NCBI GenBank assembly: GCA_900764695.1
Contig: CAAFOY010000084.1
Span: 1 to 64,000 of the forward strand
Reading direction: 5' to 3'
Length of the DNA stretch: 64,000 nucleotides
Origin: Lachnospiraceae bacterium
Lineage (GTDB): Bacteria; Bacillota_A; Clostridia; Lachnospirales; Lachnospiraceae
The stretch's first letter is position 1; every line of letters begins with the position of its first letter. Under the pieces are notes generated by a model that made no database searches, was not told the DNA's origin, and saw nothing but the letters and a program-made list of their open reading frames with translations. Below, piece after piece: positions 1 to 10,536 of the stretch. A program made the translations under genes and the position numbers.

Positions 1-592
1 GAATACCTGTAAGTACGATTTCTTTAAATCCTTTTTGTGCAAGTTCTGTAACTTCCTGTTTTATATTGTCAAATTCCCTACTTCTGATTCTTCCTCTTGC
101 ATAAGGAATTATACAATATGAACAGAACTGATTACATCCATCCTGAATTTTTATATAAGCTCTGGTGTGTTCTGTTACGGTTGCCAGCTCTAACTCTTCA
201 TATTCATTTGTAGCATTTATATCAATTACATTTTTATTATATTTGTTATCATCAAAATATTTTTGAAGTTCTTCAACTATATCTTTTTTCTTATTATTTC
301 CAATAAGAATGTCAACAGACAAATCTTCTAACAATTTTTCTGTTGCTGTCTGAACATAACATCCTGCTGCAACTACTACTGCATCTTCATTCATTTTCTT
401 AGCTTTATGAAGCATTTGTCTCGATTTTCTATCTGCCATATTTGTAACTGAACATGTATTTATAATATACACATCGGCCTTTTCATTAAATGGTACAATT
501 TCGTAACCGGCATCTTCCAGCTTTTGTGCCATTGCCTCAGTCTCATATGCATTTACTTTACATCCTAAATTATGTAATGCTACTTTTAACAT
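1..592 (-). CDS. mtaB: tRNA t6A methylthiotransferase MtaB (partial, N-terminal part)
   Basis: Translated from the minus strand, the first 197 residues start MLKVALHNLGCKVNAYE, the usual opening of the MiaB/MtaB methylthiotransferases. A UPF0004 domain holds three cysteines for the auxiliary iron-sulfur cluster (LGCKVN, NTCSVT, AAGCYV). The radical-SAM signature CNQFCSYC follows near residue 158. MtaB converts N6-threonylcarbamoyladenosine at tRNA position 37 to its 2-methylthio form. The C-terminal half and TRAM domain lie beyond the left edge. The start is ATG at 592 with TTTGGAG about 9 bases upstream. In Bacillus subtilis this gene (yqeV) closes the same dnaJ-prmA-rsmE cluster found here, which supports the call. 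The MtaB rather than MiaB assignment rests on context and on the NLGCKVN form of the first motif. Confidence 0.9.
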   Translation of the reverse strand, partial: MLKVALHNLGCKVNAYETEAMAQKLEDAGYEIVPFNEKADVYIINTCSVTNMADRKSRQMLHKAKKMNEDAVVVAAGCYVQTATEKLLEDLSVDILIGNNKKKDIVEELQKYFDDNKYNKNVIDINATNEYEELELATVTEHTRAYIKIQDGCNQFCSYCIIPYARGRIRSREFDNIKQEVTELAQKGFKEIVLTGI

Positions 593-708
593 TTTTACAA
601 ACTCCAAACAATTTTTTTGATTAAATTTTGTATACTTTTATCATTGCCCTATTATCAGCCTCGTGTTAATATTGACGTATAAAAATATATTTAAGAGAGG
701 TATTTATT

Positions 709-939
709 ATGAAAACAGTTACAATCAGCTTAAATTCAATTGATAAAGTAAAAGCTTTCGTAAATGACATAACAAAATTTGATTCTGATTTTGATTTAGT
801 ATCAGGTCGTTATGTAATTGATGCAAAGTCAATTATGGGAATTTTCAGTCTTGATCTTTCTAAACCAATTGACTTAAACATCCATAGCGAAGATGACGTT
901 AACGCTATTTTAGATGTTTTAAAGCCATATCTTGTATAA
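709..939 (+). CDS. HPr-like phosphocarrier-fold protein lacking the active-site histidine
   Basis: This 76-residue protein aligns end to end with HPr, the PTS phosphocarrier. The regulatory-serine region is intact (KSIMGIFSL, Ser41, matching Ser46 of B. subtilis HPr). The N-terminal HARPA active-site motif is absent: ungapped alignment back from KSIMG puts Ser10 where His15 should be, and the protein contains only one His, near its end. It therefore should not relay phosphate from EI to sugar permeases, but could still be a substrate of HPr kinase or a CcpA partner, as Crh is in Bacillus (inference). AAGAGAGG lies upstream of the ATG. It stands alone, convergent with thiI, and ends in a strong bidirectional terminator. 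No frameshift is needed, so the His loss looks like a property of the subfamily. Confidence 0.75.
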   Translation: MKTVTISLNSIDKVKAFVNDITKFDSDFDLVSGRYVIDAKSIMGIFSLDLSKPIDLNIHSEDDVNAILDVLKPYLV

Positions 940-950
940 TTGATGTTGCT

Positions 951-980
951 AAAAAAGCAGGCAGGTTTGCCTGCTTTTTT
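951..980. terminator. Bidirectional intrinsic terminator between the HPr-like gene and thiI
   Basis: A seven-base-pair GC-rich stem (GCAGGCA / TGCCTGC, loop GGTT) is flanked by six A on the left and six T on the right. It therefore can stop transcription of the plus-strand HPr-like gene and of the minus-strand thiI operon. Confidence 0.9.
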
Positions 981-1001
981 ATTACCCTCTTTTTTATTTA
1001 A

Positions 1002-2186
1002 TTAGTCTCTTCTTATCTCGATTAATTCTGCAGTTTCAACTGCTTCCTTAAACATTCTGTCAATTTCTTCTTCCAAATGTGTTTCTGATCTTTTAATAAT
1101 ATTAATATTTGGTTTAGTAACCGGATGTTTAGCAACAAATGTTGTACAACAATCCTCATATGGAAGGATAGATGTTTCATATGTTCCAATCTTTAATGAA
1201 ATATCTACTATTTCCTGCTTATCAAATGCAATTACAGGTCTGAATACCGGCATAGTACATACTTCATTTGTAGCTGCAAGGCTTTGCATTGTCTGACTTG
1301 CAACCTGTCCTATACTTTCTCCTGTTATAAGTCCTAATGAGCCTTCTTTATTTGCAAAATACTCTGCAATTCTCATCATATATCTTCTCATAATGATAGT
1401 TAACTCATCATGTGGACATTTGTCATAAATATACATCTGTATATCTGTAAAATTAACTACATATAAATTCATTGGTCCTGTATACTTTGATATGATTTTT
1501 GCCAAATCGACAACTTTCTGTTTTGCTCTTTCAGATGTGTATGGTGGTGCATGGAAATATACTGCATCAATATGCACTCCACGTTTTGCAACCATATATC
1601 CTGCAACAGGGCTATCAATTCCTCCTGATAATAAAAGCATACCATTTCCGGCTGTTCCAACAGGCATTCCACCCGGTCCCGGAATTATCTTTGAATAAAT
1701 ATTAATTTTATTTCTTATCTCGATATTAATTACAATATCAGGATTATGAACATCCACCTTCATTTCAGGGAATGCATCTAAAATTACGCCTCCCATTTCC
1801 ATGTTAATTTCCATGGAATCCATTGGATAATTCTTTCTGCTTCTTCTGGCTGCAACCTTAAATGTAAGATTTTTATCTTCATAGTTATCTTCGATATGTT
1901 TTATTACATGTTTAGCTAAATCTTCAAATCCATTGTCCTCTATCTGCATCATTGGGCAAATGCCTACAATACCAAACACATATTGTAACGCTTCAATTGC
2001 TTCATCCATATCGCAGTCAGATTCTGTAGTAACATAAATTCTTCCTGCTTCTTTTGTTACAACAAACTCTCCATCTACACGTTTCAATGCAATCTTTGCC
2101 TGTTTAACAAGGGCATTTTCAAACAAATATCTGTTTTTTCCCTTTATACCAATCTCGGCATATTTAATCAAAAGTGATTGTGTCAT
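1002..2186 (-). CDS. thiI: tRNA 4-thiouridine synthase ThiI
   Basis: ThiI adenylates U8 of tRNA and transfers sulfur to give s4U; in some bacteria it also supplies sulfur for the thiazole of thiamine. The 394 residues hold an N-terminal ferredoxin-like and THUMP region (about 1-165) and a PP-loop ATP pyrophosphatase domain with the motif LLLSGGIDSPVAGYM near residue 183. The C-terminal rhodanese domain of the 482-residue E. coli enzyme is absent, as in B. subtilis, where the partner desulfurase NifZ delivers sulfur. That partner is here too: the desulfurase gene ends 12 bases upstream. The conserved C-terminal SYEDCCT-like cysteine segment reads PYEDCCTTF. ATG at 2186 follows GGAGAG. It is the last gene of prmA-rsmE-nifS-thiI. 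Confidence 0.95.
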   Translation of the reverse strand: MTQSLLIKYAEIGIKGKNRYLFENALVKQAKIALKRVDGEFVVTKEAGRIYVTTESDCDMDEAIEALQYVFGIVGICPMMQIEDNGFEDLAKHVIKHIEDNYEDKNLTFKVAARRSRKNYPMDSMEINMEMGGVILDAFPEMKVDVHNPDIVINIEIRNKINIYSKIIPGPGGMPVGTAGNGMLLLSGGIDSPVAGYMVAKRGVHIDAVYFHAPPYTSERAKQKVVDLAKIISKYTGPMNLYVVNFTDIQMYIYDKCPHDELTIIMRRYMMRIAEYFANKEGSLGLITGESIGQVASQTMQSLAATNEVCTMPVFRPVIAFDKQEIVDISLKIGTYETSILPYEDCCTTFVAKHPVTKPNINIIKRSETHLEEEIDRMFKEAVETAELIEIRRD

Positions 2187-2198
2187 TTTACTCTCCTT

Positions 2199-3353
2199 CT
2201 ATCTTCTTACGTATTTTCTTAACATAGGTAGCAAGCTGTTTAGCTGTTCCCCACAGTATTCTATTTCGTCCATAGTATTTAATGTGCTAAAGCTAAATCT
2301 TACAGTTGATTCTAACAAATCTTTATCTATGTTCATAGCTTTTAAAGTAGCACTTACTGCCGGTCTGTTAGATGAGCATGCTGAGCCGGCTGATATATAA
2401 ATTCCTCTTTCTTCTAACGCATGAAGAAGTACTTCACTTCTTACGCCTTTAAAACTTGCACTTACAATATGCGGTGCACCTTGTTTTCCTTTCTGACTGT
2501 TTACAGTAACATCTTCCATTTCATTTAAAATATCAATAAGTCTGTCTTTTAAGGAAATAAGTTTGTCCACCTTTTCATCAAAATTTTCATAAGCTGCTCT
2601 TGCCGCTTCACCAATTCCTGCAATACCAGGCACATTCTCTGTACCTGAACGCATTCCTTTTTGCTGTCCGCCACCAAATATAATTGGTGATATTTTTGTT
2701 TTGTCTTTTATATATATAAATCCTGAACCTTTTGGTCCATGAATTTTGTGTCCGCTTACAGTAAGAATATCTATATTTAGCTTTTTAGGTTTTATGTCTA
2801 ACTTTCCAAATGCCTGAATAGCATCAACATGGAATACAACATCTTTTTTTACTGACTTAATATATTTTCCAATTTCTTCAATAGGTTCTATTGCACCTAC
2901 TTCATTATTTACAAACATAACAGAAACAAGAATTGTATTTTCATTCATAGCATTTTTAAGGCTTTCCATAGCTACAATGCCTTTGTTATCTACAGGTAGA
3001 TATACAATCTCAAATCCCTGTTCTTCTAAGTATTTCATCGTTGCCGCAACAGAAGAATGTTCAATTTTTGTAGTTATTATTCTATTTCCTGCTCTTTTAT
3101 TTGCATTAGCGCTTCCTATTATTGCAAGGTTATTCGACTCTGTGCCACCTGATGTAAAATATATTTCTTTCGGGTCTGTTTTTAATATTTTTGATATATT
3201 TTCCTTGGCCTGCTTAATATATTTTTCAGCATTTACACCTACCATATGCATAGATGATGGATTTCCATAATCCTGCGTCATAACTTTTACAACTATATCT
3301 TTTACATTTTCTGTCACTACTGTTGTGGCTGAATTATCAAAATACGCTTCCAT
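2199..3353 (-). CDS. nifS: Cysteine desulfurase (NifS/IscS family), partner of ThiI
   Basis: This PLP enzyme takes sulfur from cysteine as a protein persulfide. The 384 residues show the full family pattern: opening AYFDNSATT, the cofactor-binding HVDAIQAFGKL, the Schiff-base lysine in SGHKIHGPKG, and the catalytic cysteine in SAGSACSS near residue 325. Its gene lies directly before thiI, matching the nifZ-thiI pair of Bacillus, so tRNA thiolation is its likely main use. No iscU/sufU gene is adjacent, which argues against a dedicated cluster-assembly role. ATG at 3353 follows AAGGAG, which overlaps the end of rsmE (stop at 3363), so translation is likely coupled. The NifS/IscS naming is by family. 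Confidence 0.92.
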   Translation of the reverse strand: MEAYFDNSATTVVTENVKDIVVKVMTQDYGNPSSMHMVGVNAEKYIKQAKENISKILKTDPKEIYFTSGGTESNNLAIIGSANANKRAGNRIITTKIEHSSVAATMKYLEEQGFEIVYLPVDNKGIVAMESLKNAMNENTILVSVMFVNNEVGAIEPIEEIGKYIKSVKKDVVFHVDAIQAFGKLDIKPKKLNIDILTVSGHKIHGPKGSGFIYIKDKTKISPIIFGGGQQKGMRSGTENVPGIAGIGEAARAAYENFDEKVDKLISLKDRLIDILNEMEDVTVNSQKGKQGAPHIVSASFKGVRSEVLLHALEERGIYISAGSACSSNRPAVSATLKAMNIDKDLLESTVRFSFSTLNTMDEIEYCGEQLNSLLPMLRKYVRR

Positions 3354-3362
3354 TTTTGCTCC

Positions 3363-4100
3363 TTATTCTTCCATCATAAACATAATTACTGACATAATAG
3401 CCATGCCTGCCGTTTCAGTTCTTAAAATTCTTTTCCCCAAAGTTATTGGAGTTCCATTTTCCTCCATAACGGCATTTACTTCCTCTTTAGCAAATCCTCC
3501 CTCAGGTCCTATGAAAATTCCAACAGATGTGTCTTTTTTTAAGCCTCTAATGATATTTCTTGTCTTTTCCATATCATCTGCTTCTTCATACGGCATTATA
3601 ATCATGTCTAATTCTTTAGCCATATCGATTGCCTGTTTAAATGTGCAGACATCATTTACTCTAGGAATTATTCCTCTTTTACTTTGTTTTGCTGCACTTT
3701 CTGAAATGGCATTCCATCTTTTCACTTTATTGGCTGCCTTTTTTGCATCTAACTTTACTATTGACCTTTTTGTACTTACCGGCACAATTCCATAAACTCC
3801 AAGTTCTACCATTTTCTGTATTACTGTTTCCATTTTATCGCCTTTAGGCAATCCCTGAAACAAATATACTTTTATAGACAATTCTCTTCCCGGTCCGTTT
3901 ATATCTAATATTTTTGCTTCAACTTTTTCATCATCCATATTTAAAATACTGCAGACATATTCCTTATCATTTCCATCGCTAATAAGGATTTCTTCTCCGA
4001 TTTTCATACGAAGAACATTTTTTATATGATTAACATCACTACCTGTAACTAAAATAGTATCTTCTAATATATTTTCGGCATTAACAAAAAATCTATACAT
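3363..4100 (-). CDS. rsmE: 16S rRNA m3U1498 methyltransferase RsmE
   Basis: RsmE is a SPOUT-class enzyme that methylates N3 of U1498 in 16S rRNA using SAM. The 245 residues match the family length. An N-terminal PUA-like domain (MYRFFVNAEN) leads into the knotted SAM-binding region with the diagnostic IGPEGGFAKEE and the C-terminal LGKRILRTETA. The start is ATG at 4100, 14 bases after the prmA stop, with AGAGTGG as ribosome site. The prmA-rsmE order is the conserved Firmicutes arrangement behind dnaJ. Confidence 0.95.
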   Translation of the reverse strand: MYRFFVNAENILEDTILVTGSDVNHIKNVLRMKIGEEILISDGNDKEYVCSILNMDDEKVEAKILDINGPGRELSIKVYLFQGLPKGDKMETVIQKMVELGVYGIVPVSTKRSIVKLDAKKAANKVKRWNAISESAAKQSKRGIIPRVNDVCTFKQAIDMAKELDMIIMPYEEADDMEKTRNIIRGLKKDTSVGIFIGPEGGFAKEEVNAVMEENGTPITLGKRILRTETAGMAIMSVIMFMMEE

Positions 4101-4114
4101 TCTATACCACTCTT

Positions 4115-5077
4115 TTAATCTGAAATCTTCTGTGCCATAATTGCACGCCAGTCACCTTGATTTACTGTTTCCATAAATTTTAATTTGTGATTTTTCTTTA
4201 TGGCATCAACTACATCTTCTTCTTTCATGTAAATAATCCCTGATGAAATAAATATTCCACCTTTCCTTAAGAATTTATCTACGATTGCTGATATTGGAAT
4301 AATTACATCTGCTAATATATTTGCAACAACTACATCATATTTATTAAATCCGACTTTTTTCTGTAATTCTTCATCATCTATAATATTTCCATCATACAAA
4401 TCAATGTCATCCATCGCAATATGATTTACCTGGAAATTTTCTTTTGATGCAGTAATTGCAGCCGGATCAATGTCAGTCATTGCCATTTTACCTGCCTCTA
4501 ATTTTTTTGCAACTATAGATAAAATACCGCTTCCACATCCTAAATCAAGGACTGTATCACCAGGTTTTACATATTTTATTAGCTGATTGATGCAAAGTTG
4601 AGTTGTTTCATGTTTTCCTGTTCCAAACGCAGTCCCGGGATCAATTTCAATCATCTTCATATCTTTATGAGCTTCATCAATTTCTTCCCATGTAGGTTTA
4701 ATATAAAATTCTCCTACAGTAAAAGCTTTAAAAAACTGTTTCCAATTATTAACCCAGTCAATGTCTTCTGTTATATCTTTTTCTATTGTTCCCTCTCCAA
4801 CATTTATAAATAATGATGCTTCTTTTAATTTTTCTCTAACTTTATGAAGTAATGCTTCATCGTCATTATCTTCCTCTGTATAAAAACTTATATATGCTGT
4901 TCCATCATCTTTAGGAAGTGTTGGAAGATAATCTATAAACATTGCCTTCTTGTCCTCTTCTGATAAAGGCACATTGTCTTCTATCTGTATTCCATCTATT
5001 CCAAGTTCAATCATCAAACCACTTATATAATCTATAGCTTCTGTTGTTGTTTTTAACGTATATTTATTCCATTTCAT
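4115..5077 (-). CDS. prmA: Ribosomal protein L11 methyltransferase PrmA
   Basis: PrmA trimethylates lysines and the N-terminus of ribosomal protein L11. The 320-residue protein has an N-terminal substrate-recognition domain and a class I SAM fold with motif I VLDLGCGSGILSIVAKKL near residues 175-190, the acidic loop DIDPAAI, and DVVVANILADVI, the family's version of motif IV. The length fits the family (290-320). Start ATG 5077 with GAGAGG eight bases upstream. It has its own promoter (5115-5143) and heads the prmA-rsmE-nifS-thiI operon. In Bacillus it follows dnaJ directly; here a secreted-protein gene has come between them. Confidence 0.95.
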   Translation of the reverse strand: MKWNKYTLKTTTEAIDYISGLMIELGIDGIQIEDNVPLSEEDKKAMFIDYLPTLPKDDGTAYISFYTEEDNDDEALLHKVREKLKEASLFINVGEGTIEKDITEDIDWVNNWKQFFKAFTVGEFYIKPTWEEIDEAHKDMKMIEIDPGTAFGTGKHETTQLCINQLIKYVKPGDTVLDLGCGSGILSIVAKKLEAGKMAMTDIDPAAITASKENFQVNHIAMDDIDLYDGNIIDDEELQKKVGFNKYDVVVANILADVIIPISAIVDKFLRKGGIFISSGIIYMKEEDVVDAIKKNHKLKFMETVNQGDWRAIMAQKISD

Positions 5078-5114
5078 AAATAAAATCCTCTCTTAAACCA
5101 CAAAACATCATTTT

Positions 5115-5143
5115 ATTATAAACGCTAAAACTTTTTAATGCAA
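5115..5143 (-). promoter_or_regulatory. Sigma-A-type promoter of prmA operon
   Basis: On the minus strand TTGCAT and TATAAT are separated by exactly 17 bases. The -10 box lies about 40 bases before the prmA start codon. Confidence 0.65.
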
Positions 5144-5240
5144 CCTTTCATAAATATCCATTTTAGCCTTTTCACTTTTTATTTTTCCATAAACTGTATG
5201 TTACAAAGTGGAACATACATCGCCGGGCACGCCAATATAA

Positions 5241-5287
5241 AAGAAACCTTATAAAAAGGAATTCTTCCTAATTATAAGGTTTCTCTT
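5241..5287 (-). terminator. Terminator after the secreted CBM/FN3 gene
   Basis: Inverted repeat AAGAAACCTTATAA / TTATAAGGTTTCTCTT with a 15-20 base loop, followed on the minus strand by TTTTATATT. It lies about 50 bases past the stop of the 5334-6221 gene and would isolate it from prmA. Confidence 0.7.
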
Positions 5288-5333
5288 GTTTATTTATTAT
5301 TGCAATTCAAACAGTTTATATATGTAGCTTTAA

Positions 5334-6221
5334 TTATTTAACCTTAACTACTTTCTTAGCACTCCATTCTTTGCTCTGCTTTCCATTCTTGTTTACAACA
5401 GCAACTCTAACATAGTATTTCTTTCCACTTGTAAGATTCTTTAATGTTGCATTTGTCTTAGCCGTAACAACTTTCTTTGCACCAGCCATACTGCTCTTTG
5501 TTGAATACTGTACAACATATTTCTTTGCTACTGCACTCTTGTTAATAGTAACCTTAGCTACGCCTTTCTTAGCTCTTACTTTCTTAATTGTTGTAGCAAC
5601 CTGTTTTACTGAAATGTTAGAACATTTTACAGATGATGAAAATGTAGGATCTCCATCCTTTGGTAATGTAACTAAACCATTGTAAAGACCTGCTAACTGT
5701 TCATCTTCTCTGTCACCCATTTCTCCGCCAACGCCAAAGTATAATGAAAGATGTCCACTATAATTCTTAGCCAAAGTAAAATCTAATGTTACTGTCTGTT
5801 CTTTATCCTGCTGTAACTGTACCCACTTAAATGCTAATGGAGCCTTATCAGGTTCGTATGCATTAGGATCATCTCCTTCAACCTTAACAAGAACCCATTT
5901 ATCTAAATTAGTTGCTTTAAGTTTACAACTTACTGTATATGACTGGCCTTTCTGGTACTTAAGGTTTTCATTCTTAATCTGAGCTCCCCAGATTCCACCC
6001 CAGCCAATTGAATCCATATCGGCTGTCCAAGATGACTTAGAATTTTCTGTCAAAGCTCCTTCTGCTCCTTCAGCCCATCCTGATGAAGCACCAAAGTAAC
6101 TGTCCCATTCATTCTTAATTAATTCTGTTTTAGCTGCCTGAGTTGGTACTGCAGGTACTACTGCGATAGCCATTGCTGCTGCCATTGCTAATGTGGCGAT
6201 TTTCTTTAAATTCTTTCTCAT
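5334..6221 (-). CDS. Secreted protein: carbohydrate-binding-like module plus Lys-rich FN3 tail
   Basis: The 295 residues begin with a classic signal peptide (MRKNLKKIATLAMAAAMAIA, Ala-rich core, cleavage near PTQAA, residue 29). Residues about 33-205 form a beta-rich, Trp-rich region (SSGWAEG, GWGGIWG, WVLVKVEGDD) typical of CBM4/9-like galactose-binding folds; this assignment is by look, not by alignment. Residues about 208-295 form one FN3-like repeat very rich in lysine (KKYVVQYSTKSSM, KKYYVRVAVVNKNGK). The 1795-residue protein at 28219 carries a related tail, which may hold both proteins at the wall. No catalytic domain is visible. AGGAGG precedes the ATG. It stands alone between two terminators and sits between dnaJ and prmA, which are adjacent in Bacillus, so it is an insertion in that cluster. 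Confidence 0.75.
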   Translation of the reverse strand: MRKNLKKIATLAMAAAMAIAVVPAVPTQAAKTELIKNEWDSYFGASSGWAEGAEGALTENSKSSWTADMDSIGWGGIWGAQIKNENLKYQKGQSYTVSCKLKATNLDKWVLVKVEGDDPNAYEPDKAPLAFKWVQLQQDKEQTVTLDFTLAKNYSGHLSLYFGVGGEMGDREDEQLAGLYNGLVTLPKDGDPTFSSSVKCSNISVKQVATTIKKVRAKKGVAKVTINKSAVAKKYVVQYSTKSSMAGAKKVVTAKTNATLKNLTSGKKYYVRVAVVNKNGKQSKEWSAKKVVKVK

Positions 6222-6260
6222 TTCAATTTTCCTCCTGAACTTTATAACTATTATACAGTC

Positions 6261-6289
6261 AGTATAGTTAAAAACGTTTCAAAAGTCAA
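6261..6289 (-). promoter_or_regulatory. Promoter of the secreted CBM/FN3 gene
   Basis: Minus-strand TTGACT and TATACT with 17-base spacing, 40 bases before the start codon. The spacer contains GAAACGTTT, which resembles half of a catabolite-responsive element but is one base short of the consensus spacing, so CcpA control is only a possibility. The rest of the 6222-6577 gap is plain AT-rich DNA apart from the dnaJ terminator. Confidence 0.6.
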
Positions 6290-6522
6290 CATATTTTATT
6301 ATAAACCGCTTATTTTTTTGCTTGTTTTTGTACAATTTGACTATTAGTGATTACTCTCATTGGTTTTATTGTTCACAAAAACTTTTTTTTGCAATTTTTT
6401 CTTGTTTTATTGTTACTTAATTTAATATATACATTACTTATTTCTTCTTTATTTATTTAAATGATTGTTTTAATATTTTCTAACTTATAAAATTTTTTTC
6501 AAATTTTTAATATATAAAAATA

Positions 6523-6554
6523 CGGATATAAAAGCAATTTTACTTTTATATCCG
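6523..6554 (-). terminator. Terminator after dnaJ
   Basis: Twelve-base perfect arms CGGATATAAAAG / CTTTTATATCCG with an 8-base loop, followed on the minus strand by TATTTTTATA. It ends the hrcA-grpE-dnaK-dnaJ transcript 24 bases past the dnaJ stop. Confidence 0.8.
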
Positions 6555-6577
6555 CAATATTTCTTTTTTCTAATCTC

Positions 6578-7729
6578 TTAATCTAGTTTAAATTTATCTT
6601 TAAAGCTCTTTTTCTTTGGCTTTTCATCTTCACTTTGGTTTAGTGTATTTCCTGATACTTTGTCTAACTGTTTAATTAACTCTTTTTGTTCATGAGTCAA
6701 TTTTTCAGGTACTCTTACAATCAAAGTTGTATATTGATCACCACGAACTGCTTTATTTCTAATACTTGGAACACCTTTTCCTTTTAATCTGATTCTTGTT
6801 CCTGTCTGTGTTCCCGGTTTTATGTTAAACAATACATCTCCATCTACAGTGTTAACTCTTACATCTCCTCCTATTGCTGCCTGTGCAAATGAGATTGATG
6901 TATTTGTATATAAATCCATTCCATTTCTCTGAAAGTTTGGATTGCCTATAATTCTAACCTGTACTAATAAGTCTCCTCTTGGTCCGCCATTTCTTCCAGG
7001 TTCACCTTTTTCTCTGATTCTTACACTCTGTCCGTCATCAATACCTGCCGGAATTGTAACTGCAATCTTTTTAAGACTTGAAGTATATCCTGTACCGTGA
7101 CATGTTGTACATTTATCCTTTATAACCTTACCTGTTCCGTTACATTCAGGACATGTTGTAATATTCTGCATTGTTCCAAAGAAGCTCTGCTGTGTTGTAA
7201 CTACCTGACCTCTACCTCCGCATCGGCTACATGTTTCAGGTTGTGTTCCAGGCTTTGCACCTGTTCCATGACATGTTGTACACTCATCTTTAAGATTAAG
7301 ACTTAATTCCTTTTCGCATCCAAATACAGCTTCTTCAAATGTTATTCTGACTGAAGCACGAATATCTGCTCCTCTCATAGGACCATTGCTGTTTCTTGAA
7401 CTACGTCTGCCTCCGCCAAATATATCTCCGAATATGTCTCCAAATATATCTCCAAAGTCTGCAGAATTAAAATCAAATCCTCCGGCTCCTGCTCCTGCGC
7501 TTCCATCAAATGCTGCATGACCGAATTGATCATACTGACGTCTCTTATCAGCATCACTAAGTACAGCATATGCCTCTGATGCTTCTTTAAACTTCGCCGC
7601 AGCTTCTTCCCCAGGATTTACGTCCGGGTGATATTTCTTAGCCAATTTTCTATATGCGCTTTTTATTGTGGCTTCGTCAGCATTTTTATCAACGCCTAAT
7701 ACCTCATAATAATCTCTTTTTTCCGCCAT
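6578..7729 (-). CDS. dnaJ: Chaperone DnaJ (Hsp40)
   Basis: DnaJ delivers clients to DnaK and stimulates its ATPase. From the start at 7729 the protein has 383 residues: a J domain with the HPD motif ([10 protein letters not shown]), a Gly/Phe-rich linker (residues about 75-110, including three repeats of IFGDIFGD), four zinc-binding CxxCxGxG repeats ([32 protein letters not shown]) and the two C-terminal beta domains. It is therefore a full type I DnaJ. A GTG three codons upstream (7738) lies inside the ribosome site AAAGGTG, so the ATG of [12 protein letters not shown] is taken as start. It is the last gene of the heat-shock operon, after a hairpin that may reduce its level relative to dnaK. 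Confidence 0.97.
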   Translation of the reverse strand: MAEKRDYYEVLGVDKNADEATIKSAYRKLAKKYHPDVNPGEEAAAKFKEASEAYAVLSDADKRRQYDQFGHAAFDGSAGAGAGGFDFNSADFGDIFGDIFGDIFGGGRRSSRNSNGPMRGADIRASVRITFEEAVFGCEKELSLNLKDECTTCHGTGAKPGTQPETCSRCGGRGQVVTTQQSFFGTMQNITTCPECNGTGKVIKDKCTTCHGTGYTSSLKKIAVTIPAGIDDGQSVRIREKGEPGRNGGPRGDLLVQVRIIGNPNFQRNGMDLYTNTSISFAQAAIGGDVRVNTVDGDVLFNIKPGTQTGTRIRLKGKGVPSIRNKAVRGDQYTTLIVRVPEKLTHEQKELIKQLDKVSGNTLNQSEDEKPKKKSFKDKFKLD

Positions 7730-7839
7730 TTTTATCACCTTTCATATTAGTATGAATAAATAATCTGCAAATAAAACACGGATGTCATACCCTAGTCCTA
7801 TTTTCATTATTTTTATATTAGTATAAATAACTTGTAAAA

Positions 7840-7864
7840 CCCGTCCGGGCTAAACCCGGACGGG
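7840..7864 (-). terminator. GC-rich hairpin between dnaK and dnaJ (attenuator or processing stem)
   Basis: Perfect 10-bp stem CCCGTCCGGG / CCCGGACGGG with a 5-base loop, followed on the minus strand by TTTTAC. It lies 48 bases after the dnaK stop. The short T run suggests partial termination or mRNA 3'-end protection, so dnaK is made in excess of dnaJ (inference). Confidence 0.7.
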
Positions 7865-7911
7865 ATACATTCTATCATATTCTATAACCCAGTGCTATAT
7901 GTGTATTCAGA

Positions 7912-9825
<1,914 letters not shown>

Positions 9826-9881
9826 TTATTTCTCGGTTTTCCGAGTTCAAATATATGTTAAATAATTTCTTATTTGTAAAA

Positions 9882-10523
9882 TTAATTAGCTACCTTAACC
9901 ATGCTATGTCTTATAACACTGTCTCTATATTTATAGCCTTTCTGGAATTCCTCAACAACAACATTTTCTTCTAATTCGTCATTGTCTTCATGCATTACTG
10001 CATTGTGTAATTCCGGATCAAACTGTTGGCCTTTAGCTTCAATGACTGTAACTCCCATTTCTTCAAATGCTGTCATCAACTGCTTATATATTAAATTCAT
10101 TCCCTGACCTGTTGGTGATTTTTGTTCTTCTTCTGATAATGCTGCGATACCTCTTTCAAAGTTATCCACAATCGGAAGAAGTTTTTCAATAATTGATCTT
10201 GCACCAACTTCAAACATTGCTGATTTTTCTTTTTCGCTACGGTTTCTATAGTTTTGGAATTCAGCCATAAGTCTTTGATGTTTATCAGTTAACTCTTCTA
10301 TCTGCTGGTCTTTCTTATCTTTCTTTCCAAATATTTTTTTCTTTTCTTTTTTGTCTGAAGAATTTTTATCTTCTGCTTCTTTTTTGTCTTTATCTTCTTT
10401 AGTATCTTCTGTTGTTTCTTTTTCAGTTTCTACTGTTTCATTTGTATCTTCTACTGTTTCTTCTTCAGTTTCAGATTTTTCTACCTTTTCTTCTTCAGGC
10501 ATATCGTTAATATTCTTTTCCAT
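9882..10523 (-). CDS. grpE: Nucleotide exchange factor GrpE
   Basis: GrpE releases ADP from DnaK. With the ATG at 10523 (after AGAAAGGAAGG, 13 bases past the hrcA stop) the protein has 213 residues. A longer reading from 10562 would overlap the end of hrcA and has no ribosome site. Residues 1-65 are a highly charged Glu/Lys/Thr tract (EEEKVEKSETEEETVEDT), probably disordered. A coiled coil follows (DQQIEELTDKHQRLMAEFQNYRNR), and the C-terminal beta domain ends QFDPELHNAVMH ... GYKYRDSVIRHSMVKVAN. The acidic leader is longer than in E. coli but common in Clostridia. Confidence 0.95.
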   Translation of the reverse strand: MEKNINDMPEEEKVEKSETEEETVEDTNETVETEKETTEDTKEDKDKKEAEDKNSSDKKEKKKIFGKKDKKDQQIEELTDKHQRLMAEFQNYRNRSEKEKSAMFEVGARSIIEKLLPIVDNFERGIAALSEEEQKSPTGQGMNLIYKQLMTAFEEMGVTVIEAKGQQFDPELHNAVMHEDNDELEENVVVEEFQKGYKYRDSVIRHSMVKVAN

Positions 10524-10536
10524 TGGACCTTCCTTT

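Noticed and set aside
709..939. Sequencing error removing the HPr active site
   Set aside because: The frame is intact and aligns over its length without a gap, so the His is substituted and not lost by a frameshift.
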